A DNA stretch of 64,000 nt from Christiangramia crocea (GCF_022410465.1 NZ_JAJSON010000013.1:37390-101389), one strand, 5' to 3'; positions 9,578 to 18,704 are shown, counted from the first letter of the stretch. The notes: generated by a model not told the origin, from the sequence alone. Made by a program: numbers and translations.

Positions 9578-10132
9578 TTAATTCCAGTCCCAAACTATCA
9601 CTATCCATTCTATCCCTGAACTATCCTTATACCGGTCTATTTCCTTGAAACCTATTTTTTTATGTGCATTTAAGGAACGGGAATTTAAGGAAGAGATTTC
9701 GGTTATGGCAAAATCATAATTTGCAGAATAAAAATCCTTATAGGCCTTATAGCAGGAAAATAAAACTCCTTTCCCGCGATATTCCTTTGCAACACAAACC
9801 TGGCCAACAACCAGATAATTATATGATGTAATTCCCCTATTATTAATGATTAGTTCTTTAAACCGCTCGAACATGGGTCTAAGAACCGGCACTTCATGCT
9901 CAGATATAATAGTCATTGCAAGCAAGTAAGCTATGACCTGCCCATTATATTCTGCAATCACATGCTTTTCAGTTTGATTTAGATTGTATAATTGCTCAAA
10001 AGAATGCTGTACGGTCACAAAACCCTGGGTAGTTATCTCCTCCAAACTGAGATTTTGCCTTAGGTTCTGTTTTTGAAGGTCAAGTATACCTCTGAGGTCG
10101 GCTTCAGATTCTCCGGTTCTGTAATTTATCAA
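9578..10132 (-). CDS. GNAT-family N-acetyltransferase
   Basis: 184 residues. The acetyl-CoA binding signature is seen as VCVAKEYRGKGVLFSCY (about 109-126), with a following helix and the usual C-terminal strand NSRSLNAHKKIGFKEI. The acceptor is unknown. It is 19 bases upstream of the PLP decarboxylase gene and probably in one operon with it, which hints at amine or amino acid acetylation. This is suggestive only. Confidence 0.85.
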   Translation of the reverse strand: MINYRTGESEADLRGILDLQKQNLRQNLSLEEITTQGFVTVQHSFEQLYNLNQTEKHVIAEYNGQVIAYLLAMTIISEHEVPVLRPMFERFKELIINNRGITSYNYLVVGQVCVAKEYRGKGVLFSCYKAYKDFYSANYDFAITEISSLNSRSLNAHKKIGFKEIDRYKDSSGIEWIVIVWDWN

Positions 10133-10156
10133 CTTTTTAGTAGTTAACCTGTTTAG

Positions 10157-11467
10157 TTACTTAAACCTTTTCATCTGCGACAGCCTGTGCATCAGGATAG
10201 CCGCTCTTTTAGCCTGACGTGAGACCATATTCAAATTTCCGGTTTCATTCACCGTATGATCATCTGCACCGCTTAGTCCGAGTCCATCTACAGCCATTTC
10301 AACATGTCCCTCGGAAAATGAAATATCAGCGGCCCCAGCGTTTCTCGGATCAACAGCATAAACCTCTCCAAACCCGAGATCCTGGCTTATCTCGTTATAA
10401 TATTCCAGCAATTTTGAATTGCCCTCGGCAGGTGCGAGAGGAGGATAGCCCCCATCATCAAAACTGAGTTGTGCTTCCGTTTGTGGATAATTTTCAGTAA
10501 CTATTTTGGTCATGGTAGCTTTTGCCCGGGCTAATTGCTCTAAAGAAACGGCCCTTATATCTCCTCTTACAACTGCCTTTTGCGCAACCACGTTCGTTTT
10601 ACCAAATGCTGTACCGCCAGTATTGTCTGCTTTCACATCCACCGAAGTTCCTCCCAGAATAAATCCCGGATTAAAAGTAAGATTCTCTTCTGAAGACAAT
10701 TCGGCATAGAATTCATTAAGGATTCGGGAAGCCTCATATATGGCTCCGGTTCCTACCTTATCGGTAAATACCTGTGAAGAATGTGCTGCATTGCCACTTA
10801 CTTCAAGCTTCCAGCTTGTGGAGCCTCTTCTCGAGATCACAATGGTCTCCGGGTTTCCATCACCATTCTCAAAACCAAGGGCTACATCTGCCCACTTCGC
10901 CCCTTCTACAAGTTCTTCCTTTGAAAGTTCAATGGGATCCCCGCTTTTTTCTTCATCCCCGGTCATCACTATCTTTACCGACATTTCATCCAATACACCC
11001 GCCTCCTTTAGAGCGCGCATAGCCAGAATTATTACCACATCACCACCCTTCATATCGGCTACTCCTGGCGCTTTCATAATGGAGTCATTCTCCATAGTTG
11101 AACTTTGAAACGGACTGTCCAGTTCAAATACCGTATCCAGATGGCCTATAAGTAATAATTTCAGACCTGGCCTGCCTTCGTGAGTAGCGACTAAATGACC
11201 CGCACGTCCATAAGGTTCGCCTGAAGTAAGCTGAGTTTCAAAACCCAGTTTATCCAGTTCAGTCTTAAAAAGTTTACCCACTTCCCGTACTCCTTCAAAA
11301 TTCATGGTACCGCTGTTTATGTTCACAGCTTCTGTAAGCAGGTCAATGGATGCCTCGGTATGTTCATCAACCGACTTTACGATCTTCTTTTCCACCCTGT
11401 TGAGCTGGGCGAAAGAAAATACCGGAATTAAAATAAGGAGAAAGAGACTGATCTTGATTAATTTCAT
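10157..11467 (-). CDS. Exported M20-family metallopeptidase (carboxypeptidase G2-like)
   Basis: 436 residues from the ATG at 11467, which opens a clear signal peptide (MKLIKISLFL to SFAQ). The open frame runs 45 codons further but without a signal and into the adjacent terminator, so I reject the longer start. M20 metal-binding motifs are visible: IGHLDTVF, then GVADMKGG, then GDEEKSG with the catalytic Glu pair. A dimerisation-domain insert follows, and a late His occurs in GADDHTVNE. The family removes C-terminal residues (for example glutamate) from peptides or folates. Location is probably periplasmic. Confidence 0.9.
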   Translation of the reverse strand: MKLIKISLFLLILIPVFSFAQLNRVEKKIVKSVDEHTEASIDLLTEAVNINSGTMNFEGVREVGKLFKTELDKLGFETQLTSGEPYGRAGHLVATHEGRPGLKLLLIGHLDTVFELDSPFQSSTMENDSIMKAPGVADMKGGDVVIILAMRALKEAGVLDEMSVKIVMTGDEEKSGDPIELSKEELVEGAKWADVALGFENGDGNPETIVISRRGSTSWKLEVSGNAAHSSQVFTDKVGTGAIYEASRILNEFYAELSSEENLTFNPGFILGGTSVDVKADNTGGTAFGKTNVVAQKAVVRGDIRAVSLEQLARAKATMTKIVTENYPQTEAQLSFDDGGYPPLAPAEGNSKLLEYYNEISQDLGFGEVYAVDPRNAGAADISFSEGHVEMAVDGLGLSGADDHTVNETGNLNMVSRQAKRAAILMHRLSQMKRFK

Positions 11468-11583
11468 ATTGTAGATTATTATATTAAGCCTACATTTTCT
11501 TAAAGACAGAAGGCATATTTTCAATTCCGATAAAAATACAAAAAAGCTTAGACCAGATACTACCGGATACGAGCTCCAATTAT

Positions 11584-11618
11584 AAAAAAAGTCCGGCCTC
11601 ATATAAAGCCGGACTTTT
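11584..11618 (-). terminator. Rho-independent terminator of the haloperoxidase-like gene
   Basis: GTCCGGC (11591-11597) pairs with GCCGGAC (11608-11614), flanked by seven A on the left and four T on the right. On the minus strand this gives a GC-rich stem followed by a T run, 20 bases after the stop codon at 11638. The symmetrical A and T flanks could make it bidirectional. Confidence 0.85.
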
Positions 11619-11637
11619 AAGCAAAACCACCCGATTT

Positions 11638-13029
11638 TTAAAGGAACTTCTTAATTTCCCTCAGGTTATTTTCAAAAATATACTTTCCAAGTTCTCGCCC
11701 ATGTCGTTCACCAACCTCAGCACCCTGCCTGAAATCGTAACCGGCATAGACTCCAAAAATGCTTTTTTCTGAAGCCATTTCGGAAAAAGTATCCATATAC
11801 CTTTCAACACCAGGCAAATAGTACGGACTACTGACATTAAAATTTGCAACATCGCTATGGAAATAGGATTTTAGAATTTCGGCCGCAGCACCTGCACTAT
11901 ATGCATTAGAAGGCGGAAAGGTTGGGTTGGGAGGAGTGGGACTCGGCGAGGAAGGGGTCCAGCTCACATCTCCTATAGTAGATTCATTACCGTCTGAATC
12001 GCCAGCCCTGATCGCTGTAATAGGCCGCCAGAAAGCATAATGAAATTTCTCTTCAAATGAAGCAATATAAGAATCTATCACCGACATTTGAATAAGCCCT
12101 ATTAACCGCGCTGCTTCCCAGCCATCCAGTTTTCTATTTTCTACTAATATTCGGGTTAGCCGGTTCATGGAACTTGAAGAAGTTTCCCTCCAGAAAATAC
12201 TAATCTCGGTTTGATCTGCAGTGCGCAGCGGGCAATTGTTGCAACCCAGTTCTTTCACTTCATTATAATCGGCCAAATACTCTTCAGAATTAATAGAATA
12301 TGGAGCTTCATCCATGAACTGGTCACTAGACAGAATTCCAAACGGAGTAAGATTCCCCAGATTTGCTCCAAACACCCCATTTGCAGGCCAGATGGGACCA
12401 GGAAACACATAAGGCGGATAATTTGCCTGGTAGTCACCAGGTTCAGTACCTCCAATATAGCTGGAAAAACCAATAGAAATATCACCTGCTCTTTTAGAAA
12501 GAACAGCTGCCGCTGCATCTTTACCAATGTTAATTCCTCTGCTTTTAAGATCGGAATCTTCAATGCCTGAAAGGATAATACTTAATTGGGATTCCGAGGC
12601 CATGGCTGCGGGAGGATAAAGCTGAACGATCATATCCCTTGCTGCCTGAGATACTGCAGCATCGGCAATGGAATGGATGTTTTTCTTAGTAATCCCTTCC
12701 GCATCCACATCAGAATTATCCAGCGCATAGGTCTCGAATTTTGGCACTACATTGTTCAAAGCATCATGCATGGCCAAAGTTACCATGGCATAGATCTTTA
12801 CTTCCAGGGGTTGGGGGATTTGCTGGTCTAAATTCTGACTGAGTAACTCGTTCCACTGCAGTACGGCTTCATTGCTATAGGAATTTATCATTCCATTGTT
12901 AAAATTTTGCCCTTTTGCATCTGCAGAATACAATAAATGGGAGTCATTAGATTCGATTGAATCCTTTTCACAAGATCCTAGACCAATAATAAATATCAGT
13001 CCGCCTAAAAATTTAAGTTTCGCATTCAT
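11638..13029 (-). CDS. Haloperoxidase/PAP2-family lipoprotein, catalytic motifs lost
   Basis: A 463-residue lipoprotein (lipobox GLGSC, Cys20) closely related over its full length to the protein encoded upstream at 13248-14636. The family signature is KX6RP ... PSGH ... SRX5H. Here only the first part is intact (Lys328 to Arg335-Pro336). The position of the acid-base His in the second motif is Asn375, the Ser-Arg of the third motif is Phe425-Gly426, and the vanadate/phosphate-ligating His is Asp432. A proline-rich insertion lies at about 360-370. The fold is probably kept but the usual vanadate or phosphoryl chemistry should not be. It looks like a pseudoenzyme, made from a conserved 48-base upstream block shared with its partner. 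Confidence 0.85.
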   Translation of the reverse strand: MNAKLKFLGGLIFIIGLGSCEKDSIESNDSHLLYSADAKGQNFNNGMINSYSNEAVLQWNELLSQNLDQQIPQPLEVKIYAMVTLAMHDALNNVVPKFETYALDNSDVDAEGITKKNIHSIADAAVSQAARDMIVQLYPPAAMASESQLSIILSGIEDSDLKSRGINIGKDAAAAVLSKRAGDISIGFSSYIGGTEPGDYQANYPPYVFPGPIWPANGVFGANLGNLTPFGILSSDQFMDEAPYSINSEEYLADYNEVKELGCNNCPLRTADQTEISIFWRETSSSSMNRLTRILVENRKLDGWEAARLIGLIQMSVIDSYIASFEEKFHYAFWRPITAIRAGDSDGNESTIGDVSWTPSSPSPTPPNPTFPPSNAYSAGAAAEILKSYFHSDVANFNVSSPYYLPGVERYMDTFSEMASEKSIFGVYAGYDFRQGAEVGERHGRELGKYIFENNLREIKKFL

Positions 13030-13080
13030 AACTAATGGATTAATTAGACTAAAATGATGACAATGCAGGGGTTGCCACTA

Positions 13081-13128
13081 TAAAATTGGAAATTTACAGG
13101 CATATTCTGGTGGTATAAAAACGACATT
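13081..13128 (-). repeat. 48-base upstream block, copy A
   Basis: Matches 45 of 48 bases with 14688-14735; the three differences are at block positions 16, 20 and 36. It lies about 52 bases upstream of the ATG at 13029, and the intervening bases are also similar to the partner copy. On the minus strand it contains TACCACCAGAATATG and an AAATTTCC segment. As both copies precede haloperoxidase-family genes, a shared promoter or operator is likely. Confidence 0.75.
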
Positions 13129-13148
13129 CTCACCACGAGAAATAGAGG

Positions 13149-13180
13149 AAGTCCGGATCCCTCTGTAGCGACCCGGACTT
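13149..13180 (-). terminator. Possible terminator after the intact haloperoxidase gene
   Basis: AAGTCCGG (13149-13156) and CCGGACTT (13173-13180) form a perfect 8-bp GC-rich stem about 70-100 bases after the stop codon at 13248. No strong T run follows on the minus strand, so efficient intrinsic termination is uncertain. Confidence 0.4.
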
Positions 13181-13247
13181 CTCTCAAAAATTCACAGGAA
13201 ATCACATAGAAACTGTAAACTCCTTCTATTCTTTCACTAAAAACACT

Positions 13248-14636
13248 TTACAAAATCTTTTTAAGTTCCCTCAGGTTATTTTGAAATACATAATTGCCAA
13301 GTTCTTTCCCCTGTCTTTCACCTACTTCTATAGCATGTCTAAAGTGATAACCTATATAAATCCTGGAGATAGCTGTTTCGTAAGACATTTGCGAAAAGCT
13401 GGTCAAATGACGTTCAACTCCGGGTAAGTAATACGGACTTGTAAGATTCAGATTGATATGATCACTATTGAAATAAGATTTAAAAACAGCTGCGGCAGAA
13501 CCGCCGGCATAGGCATGAGTTGAAGGGAATTCTGCTGTGGGAGGTGTAAAGAAACTTGATGTCCAGGTTAGATCCCCAACGGTAGCATCAACTCCGTCAA
13601 AGTCCCCGGCACGTATGGCCGAGACCGGTCTCCAGAATTTGTAATAGGCCTTGCCTTCGAATGAGGCTATATAGGCATCTATTACCGCCATTTCTACAAG
13701 ACCTATTAACCTTGCTGCTTCCCAGCCATCCAGTTTTCGCTCCTCTATTAAGATTCTTGCCAACCTGTTCATGGAACTGGCATTGCTTTCAATCCAGAAG
13801 GCACCTATCTCAGTTTGTTCATCAGTTCTCATGGGACAGTTGGTACATCCAAGAGATTTAACCTCATTATAATCTGCCACATATTCACTGGAGTTTAAAG
13901 GATAAAGGCCCTCATCCCTGAACTGATCTCCTGAAATTATTCCGAATGGGGTAAGCTCGCCCATATTAGGAGCGTAAGCTGCATTTGCTGGCCATATTGG
14001 CGGATTGGCAAGCATAAAGGGCATATAATTGACCTGATATTCTCCCGGTGCGGTCCCCCCGATATATGTTTCAAAACGCAGTGGAAAATCATTCGCTCTT
14101 TTTTCCAGCATGGCTGCCGCGGCATTCTTGCCTATATTAATACCTCTGATTTTAAGATCTGAATCTTCAATCCCCGCAAGAATGGAATTCAACTGGGCAT
14201 CAGCGGCAGCTGCCGATGCCGGAAACAGCTGAACCATCATATCCCTCGCCGCCTGTGAGACCGCAGCATCGGCTATGGAATGGATATTCTTTTTGGAAAT
14301 ACCAGTGGCATCAACTTCTAAATTATCCAGCGTATAGGTCTCATATTTTGGAACTACATTGTTCAAAGCATCGTGCATAGCCAGCGTGACCATTGCATAT
14401 ATCTTAGATTCCGCCGGCAGCGGCATAAGGTCATCTATAGACTGACTTAATAATTCGTTCCATTGAAGTACAACTTCATTACTGTATGAATTTATCATAC
14501 CATTATTGAAGTTTTGGACGCCTTTTATGTCGGCTGAAGATAATTCGGCGTCGCCAGATTCGATCACGTCTTTTTCACATGACCCCAGACTAATTAGGAT
14601 TATTAGTCCACCTAAAAATTTGAATGTCGTTTTCAT
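13248..14636 (-). CDS. Vanadium-dependent haloperoxidase/PAP2-family lipoprotein
   Basis: A 462-residue lipoprotein (lipobox SLGSC, Cys20). The active-site signature of vanadium haloperoxidases and type 2 acid phosphatases is present: KX6RP as Lys329 to Arg336-Pro337, PSTH with His374, and SRX5H with Ser424-Arg425 and His431. The Asp that often follows three residues after the last His is not seen (HFRHA). Whether it oxidises halides with peroxide or hydrolyses phosphate esters cannot be told. Location is probably the outer membrane or periplasm. It lies 108 bases downstream of an AraC-type regulator gene and has a degenerate tandem paralogue downstream. Confidence 0.88.
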   Translation of the reverse strand: MKTTFKFLGGLIILISLGSCEKDVIESGDAELSSADIKGVQNFNNGMINSYSNEVVLQWNELLSQSIDDLMPLPAESKIYAMVTLAMHDALNNVVPKYETYTLDNLEVDATGISKKNIHSIADAAVSQAARDMMVQLFPASAAAADAQLNSILAGIEDSDLKIRGINIGKNAAAAMLEKRANDFPLRFETYIGGTAPGEYQVNYMPFMLANPPIWPANAAYAPNMGELTPFGIISGDQFRDEGLYPLNSSEYVADYNEVKSLGCTNCPMRTDEQTEIGAFWIESNASSMNRLARILIEERKLDGWEAARLIGLVEMAVIDAYIASFEGKAYYKFWRPVSAIRAGDFDGVDATVGDLTWTSSFFTPPTAEFPSTHAYAGGSAAAVFKSYFNSDHINLNLTSPYYLPGVERHLTSFSQMSYETAISRIYIGYHFRHAIEVGERQGKELGNYVFQNNLRELKKIL

Positions 14637-14687
14637 AACTGATGAATTAATTAAACAAAATGGATGACAACGCAGGGATTGACAACA

Positions 14688-14735
14688 TAAAATTGGAAAT
14701 TTCCAGACATATTCTGGTGGTAAAAAAACGACATT
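14688..14735 (-). repeat. 48-base upstream block, copy B
   Basis: Partner of the block at 13081-13128 (45/48 identical). It starts about 52 bases upstream of the ATG at 14636 and ends 10 bases from the stop codon of the AraC-type regulator gene. This copy contains the palindrome GGAAATTTCC. The same spacing to the start codon in both copies supports a regulatory role. Confidence 0.75.
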
Positions 14736-14744
14736 GATTAGGCC

Positions 14745-15575
14745 TTATCGGTTTAACCCCAATGCCCTTTCTATGGACCTGGACTCTTCACTCATAAAAT
14801 ATGTTGGGGTAGCACCGGTAAATTCCTTATAGTCTTTCACCAGATGTTGATAATCGTGATAACCACAGTAAAGTGATATGTCAAGCCAATCGGGCCGCAG
14901 AGGCTGCATGCTCATGAAATAAGACTGATTGAATCTGGCGATCCTTGCAAATAGTTTAGGGTTTATTCCTATATAATCCTGTGATTTTCTTTCAAATTGG
15001 CGGGAAGATAAACAGGCCTCCTTTGAAAGCCAGTCAAGTGTGAATTTTCCACTGTTGCTTACCATGAATTCGAAAATCTTATCAGATGGTCTTGAGAGCA
15101 TTTTTGGTGTTGCGGTTAGGTCTAATAAAAATGTCTCAATAACCCCGATCATCTCTTCATAAGTTTCGCAGCTGCTCAGTCTAACATTAACTTCTCGTGC
15201 CTTTACTGGAATAACGGCCTCCAAATCTACCGCCATGTTGATAAGCAGCCTGAAGGGGATACCGGTGAGACGATGAAGTACTCCCGGTTTAAAAACCACC
15301 AGAATGATCATGATTTCATTATCGATACTAATACGGTCTATACGTTTTGTGAATTGACCTACTATAACAGATCGCGAGCGGGTATACTTTGAATTTTCAC
15401 CAGAAAAATTTGTGACCTCTGCACCTCTGGGATAAAAGATAATGCACTGCTCGGGATGAGGAGGATAAGGCTTCGGGGTAGTTCTCAAATTAGGAGGAAT
15501 GATAAAATGGCGTATCCTGTACAGGCTAACGTATTCCTGCAAAGCTGCACAGGGATAAACATTCTCGAAAATCAT
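14745..15575 (-). CDS. AraC-family transcriptional regulator
   Basis: 276 residues. The N-terminal about 150 residues resemble the DUF6597/cupin-like sensing part often found in Bacteroidota AraC regulators. The C-terminal about 110 residues form the double helix-turn-helix, with LDWLSKEACLSSRQFER as the first helix pair and ISLYCGYHDYQHLVKDYKEFTGATP as the second. It is directly upstream of, and on the same strand as, the two haloperoxidase-family genes, and the conserved 48-base block lies just after its stop codon. It is the natural candidate regulator of those genes (inference). The effector is unknown. Confidence 0.9.
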   Translation of the reverse strand: MIFENVYPCAALQEYVSLYRIRHFIIPPNLRTTPKPYPPHPEQCIIFYPRGAEVTNFSGENSKYTRSRSVIVGQFTKRIDRISIDNEIMIILVVFKPGVLHRLTGIPFRLLINMAVDLEAVIPVKAREVNVRLSSCETYEEMIGVIETFLLDLTATPKMLSRPSDKIFEFMVSNSGKFTLDWLSKEACLSSRQFERKSQDYIGINPKLFARIARFNQSYFMSMQPLRPDWLDISLYCGYHDYQHLVKDYKEFTGATPTYFMSEESRSIERALGLNR

Positions 15576-15741
15576 CTCTATTGCCGGAAATAACTATAAA
15601 CGTTTTATAAAAAAGACCGCATTAAATGTAGCCAATAAACGCCTACCAGGATGGGAGGGAAAACAATTATAATCTCACCAATTTTCTGAAAATCCTAATT
15701 TCTCATTTCGTGAATTATGAAAATATTGAACTGAAAAAATC

Positions 15742-16167
15742 CTAACCGGCTGCGAAAAGTGCTATCGCAAATGGCAGAGTGATAAGTGCTGAAATGATCG
15801 CGGGTTTATGCCAGCTTTTCTTTTCAAATTCTGCATCCTTACCTATAGATCTATTCCAGAAGAATTCATTTAGAATAACAGCTCCCAGGATATTCAAAGG
15901 AATTCCCAGATTGGTCTGTAACTGAACTGTAGTGAGGGTAATGGCTGATCCCACAGTAAAAATCACCCCAAATGCAAGCACCTCCCACCTCGCCTTATTA
16001 TCCTTTACCTGTTTGAGATTGCTCATCAAAAGAACTGTCCCGAAAATAGTGGAAAAGATAACCGAGAAGATATAGATCACCCGTTTGGAATAAAGTTCAG
16101 GTAATACTTCTGAATTTCCTTTATTCATTTCGGCTGAGTCTGTAAGCTGAGGATCACTATCTTCCAT
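15742..16167 (-). CDS. Hypothetical four-helix membrane protein
   Basis: 141 residues with a soluble acidic N-terminus (about 1-26, starting MEDSDPQL) and four hydrophobic segments near 28-48, 60-80, 85-103 and 120-140. Basic residues between the helices suit an inner-membrane protein. I do not recognise a family. It stands alone between the AraC regulator gene and the SMP-30-like lipoprotein gene. Confidence 0.7.
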   Translation of the reverse strand: MEDSDPQLTDSAEMNKGNSEVLPELYSKRVIYIFSVIFSTIFGTVLLMSNLKQVKDNKARWEVLAFGVIFTVGSAITLTTVQLQTNLGIPLNILGAVILNEFFWNRSIGKDAEFEKKSWHKPAIISALITLPFAIALFAAG

Positions 16168-16262
16168 TTTAATTTAAAATTTATAAAACTGGTTTGCGAA
16201 AATAACCATTTTGATCACAAAAGGATTACAGTGTTTTTAAAAGATTACTGTCCCGAATCCAT

Positions 16263-17387
16263 TTAATCCAGAATTTCGATTTCGGAATCATAATCATATC
16301 TGAGAAGCGCATTCCCCAAACCTGTAAAATAAACAGTGGACCTGTCATGAGACCAGAAAACTCCGGTTAAAGGATTATTTAATGGTTTCCACATTTCCGG
16401 TTCACCAATATCAATTATAGATTCGCCCAAATGGGTCTTTAAAACCCATTCCAGCTGCTTCTTTGAATTATCTGGTGAGGGAGCGGAAAACACGTTATGA
16501 ATGCTCTGGTCGTCTTTATCTATAGCCAGGATCTTGTTCTGAATTAATGAAGCCAGCCAGAGGTTGCCATTTTCATCTGTTTCTAAATTATCTGGTGAAA
16601 GCACAAAAGCATAGTGCTGTTTCTCTGAAAGTGTATCTTTTTCCCGGTCAATTTTGAATCTCAAAATCCTGTCTATCCTAAATTCTGCTACAAATAAATG
16701 TTCCTCGTCTTTATCCATAGTAATACCATTTGCAAAATATAAGCTGTCTGCCACAAGTTTCGCCTCCATTTCTTCATTGTCCTTCCTGCCTTCTTTCAAC
16801 ATATATACAGCCCCTGTAGGTATAGGTGTAGCAAAAGCATCATCTAATGCCTCTGAGGTTCCATTCGGATTATTCGAAGATTGTGAGAACCATATACTGC
16901 CCTTTTTATCCCTGTAAACATTATTCACTCCGTAAGAATGCTGATAGATCATTTCGGTATCTTCAGTTTCTATATTTATCCTGAAAATCTTTCCTGAATA
17001 AACACATGAAACAAGTAAAAATTTATTGTTATCCTCCAGGAATACGCCTCTGGCTCCACCTTCTTTGTAACCTTTCTCTTTCATTTTTCCAAAAATACGA
17101 TGAGACCCGTCCTTTTCTATCAAATGAAGTCCATCGGTATCATCGGCTACCACCAGCCTGCCATCCGGCAGCCCGGCTCCATCCTCGGGAACATCGAGAT
17201 CCCTGGTAGTAGGGAAAACATGTGTAGAATCATACTCAAACAATGGAAAGCCTGCATCCTTTCCTTCCTTGGAAATATCTATTTTGATAGGGGCGGACTC
17301 TGTGTCGCCATCTTCAGTTTTAACAGTATTGGTACATGAAAGGCAAATACCCCCTAATATGAAGAGTAAACCAGCGAATTTTTTCAT
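16263..17387 (-). CDS. SMP-30/gluconolactonase-like beta-propeller lipoprotein
   Basis: 374 residues with a lipobox ending CLSC (Cys18) and an acidic linker. The rest reads as a six-bladed SMP-30/strictosidine-synthase-like propeller: PEDGAGLPDGRLVVADD, then GSIWFSQSSNN, then ANGITMDKDEEHLFVAEF with the paired Asn-Gly typical of the metal site, then DENGNLWLASL. Related enzymes open lactones or hydrolyse esters. The substrate is unknown and no sugar-acid pathway genes are adjacent. Probably anchored to the outer membrane or facing the periplasm. Confidence 0.8.
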   Translation of the reverse strand: MKKFAGLLFILGGICLSCTNTVKTEDGDTESAPIKIDISKEGKDAGFPLFEYDSTHVFPTTRDLDVPEDGAGLPDGRLVVADDTDGLHLIEKDGSHRIFGKMKEKGYKEGGARGVFLEDNNKFLLVSCVYSGKIFRINIETEDTEMIYQHSYGVNNVYRDKKGSIWFSQSSNNPNGTSEALDDAFATPIPTGAVYMLKEGRKDNEEMEAKLVADSLYFANGITMDKDEEHLFVAEFRIDRILRFKIDREKDTLSEKQHYAFVLSPDNLETDENGNLWLASLIQNKILAIDKDDQSIHNVFSAPSPDNSKKQLEWVLKTHLGESIIDIGEPEMWKPLNNPLTGVFWSHDRSTVYFTGLGNALLRYDYDSEIEILD

Positions 17388-17477
17388 GGATCTGATTGCT
17401 TTTTGTGCTCACAAATTATCAAAATTAAATCACTTCAAGTATTAGTAACCGTAAACGCTAAAAAATTCGGGTATCTG

Positions 17478-18110
17478 TTAGATCCTTTCGGCCATTAAAT
17501 CCTGAAACTGGTCAAGAAATCTGGCTATATGTATCCCATCCACCAATCCGTGATGGGCTTCGATGGAAACAGCCATCTTTCTCACATTCCCGTCCATAAA
17601 GGACTTCCCGAAAGTTATCTTAGGAACACTTTCTCCTGAATTATGATTTTTTGCATAGGACACCCCGGTGATCCTGAACCAGGGCAATGTTGAGTAGTGT
17701 ACAACATCAAGTCTTTCAGAATCTCCTGTGGCTCTTAACCCGGTAGAATTCTGAACGATCCTTATCTGGTCTTTCAGGTTTTTATTGAAATCGCTGAAAC
17801 TATCAGAGAATTCCACGTGGGAAAAACCGAAAGTGCCATCTTCCCGGCCAATTGTGGTTGCCGCATGTATCTTATCAAAGCTAACTACCTTGTCATCCAG
17901 CAAGCGCAGGCATAATTCCTCTGTTCTGTTAACGGCGATAATAGACCTGTGTAGATAACAGCCAAAGAAGGATAAGTTATTCTTCTTTGCAATTTCATAA
18001 GCCTCTGTACAGTCGATCTCGGTTACAATTCCAAAAAAGGGATTATCATATTCCGAAAAGAACTCAAAGTGTTCCTTTCTGTTCCAGTTATTATAGTCTA
18101 TCTCTTTCAT
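17478..18110 (-). CDS. CAT-like acetyltransferase
   Basis: A 210-residue protein of the chloramphenicol O-acetyltransferase (type A) family: length, trimer-type fold pattern and active-site motif all agree. The motif HHGLVDG carries the expected catalytic His187 and Asp191, and the N-terminal W-x-R-K-E-H-F-E-F signature is present. Members transfer acetyl from acetyl-CoA to a hydroxyl group, classically chloramphenicol. Chromosomal relatives in Bacteroidota often have unknown acceptors, so resistance should not be assumed. No mobile element is adjacent. Neighbouring genes are unrelated small accessory genes. Confidence 0.85.
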   Translation of the reverse strand: MKEIDYNNWNRKEHFEFFSEYDNPFFGIVTEIDCTEAYEIAKKNNLSFFGCYLHRSIIAVNRTEELCLRLLDDKVVSFDKIHAATTIGREDGTFGFSHVEFSDSFSDFNKNLKDQIRIVQNSTGLRATGDSERLDVVHYSTLPWFRITGVSYAKNHNSGESVPKITFGKSFMDGNVRKMAVSIEAHHGLVDGIHIARFLDQFQDLMAERI

Positions 18111-18155
18111 TTATCAGATCTGATCCTGTTTGAATTACCAGTTATACCCGCGCAT

Positions 18156-18557
18156 TTAAGAATCACTAGAAACCAGGCCTCGCTTTTGACTTTCATAGGT
18201 TAGTTCCCACAGTCCGTATAAAAGTATCCAGACCGGAAGATATAAAACATACCATCCTGTGGAAAGGTCAAAATAGGCAATACTTACATAGATGATCCCC
18301 AAAGAGAAAATGATCGCGAAGACCCCATTATAAATATGTAGAAAAGCATTTGTTTCCTTTTTCATCAGTTTTTTAATAACTATTACCAGCAGCGAAATCA
18401 CGAAGCCCAGTATAAAGACCCCAATGATAATGGATGTCAAATCTAATTCTTCATTTGCATAATAGGTGATGGTACTTGCAAATAACATTATCAAAACCAC
18501 TCTTGTGACCACCCAGAAGTAATAGGTAGATTTAAAAATTGTATCCAATAGTTTCAT
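18156..18557 (-). CDS. Hypothetical four-helix membrane protein
   Basis: About 133 residues from the ATG at 18557, which is preceded by a purine-rich AGGAAAAT. The frame is open ten codons further, to an ATG at 18587, but those residues (MNFSPGNQEN) look non-coding. Four hydrophobic segments (about 13-32, 40-60, 75-95 and 98-118 of the shorter protein) and a polar tail make an inner-membrane protein. No family recognised. Confidence 0.7.
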   Translation of the reverse strand: MKLLDTIFKSTYYFWVVTRVVLIMLFASTITYYANEELDLTSIIIGVFILGFVISLLVIVIKKLMKKETNAFLHIYNGVFAIIFSLGIIYVSIAYFDLSTGWYVLYLPVWILLYGLWELTYESQKRGLVSSDS

Positions 18558-18704
18558 ATTTTCCTGATTTCCGGGGCTAAAGTTCATGTTTTGGAGTCCA
18601 GATCAGTCTGATCGTAAAGACAAGGCTTATCCCGGGTTGTGAAATTAATTATTTTCTGTGTTTTTTAAACGGGAATATAGAATTACAGATTCCGGGATTT
18701 CCGG

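Noticed and set aside
17478..18110. Mobile chloramphenicol-resistance gene
   Set aside because: The CAT motif is intact, but composition matches the neighbours, no mobile element is adjacent, and chromosomal CAT-like enzymes often have other acceptors.
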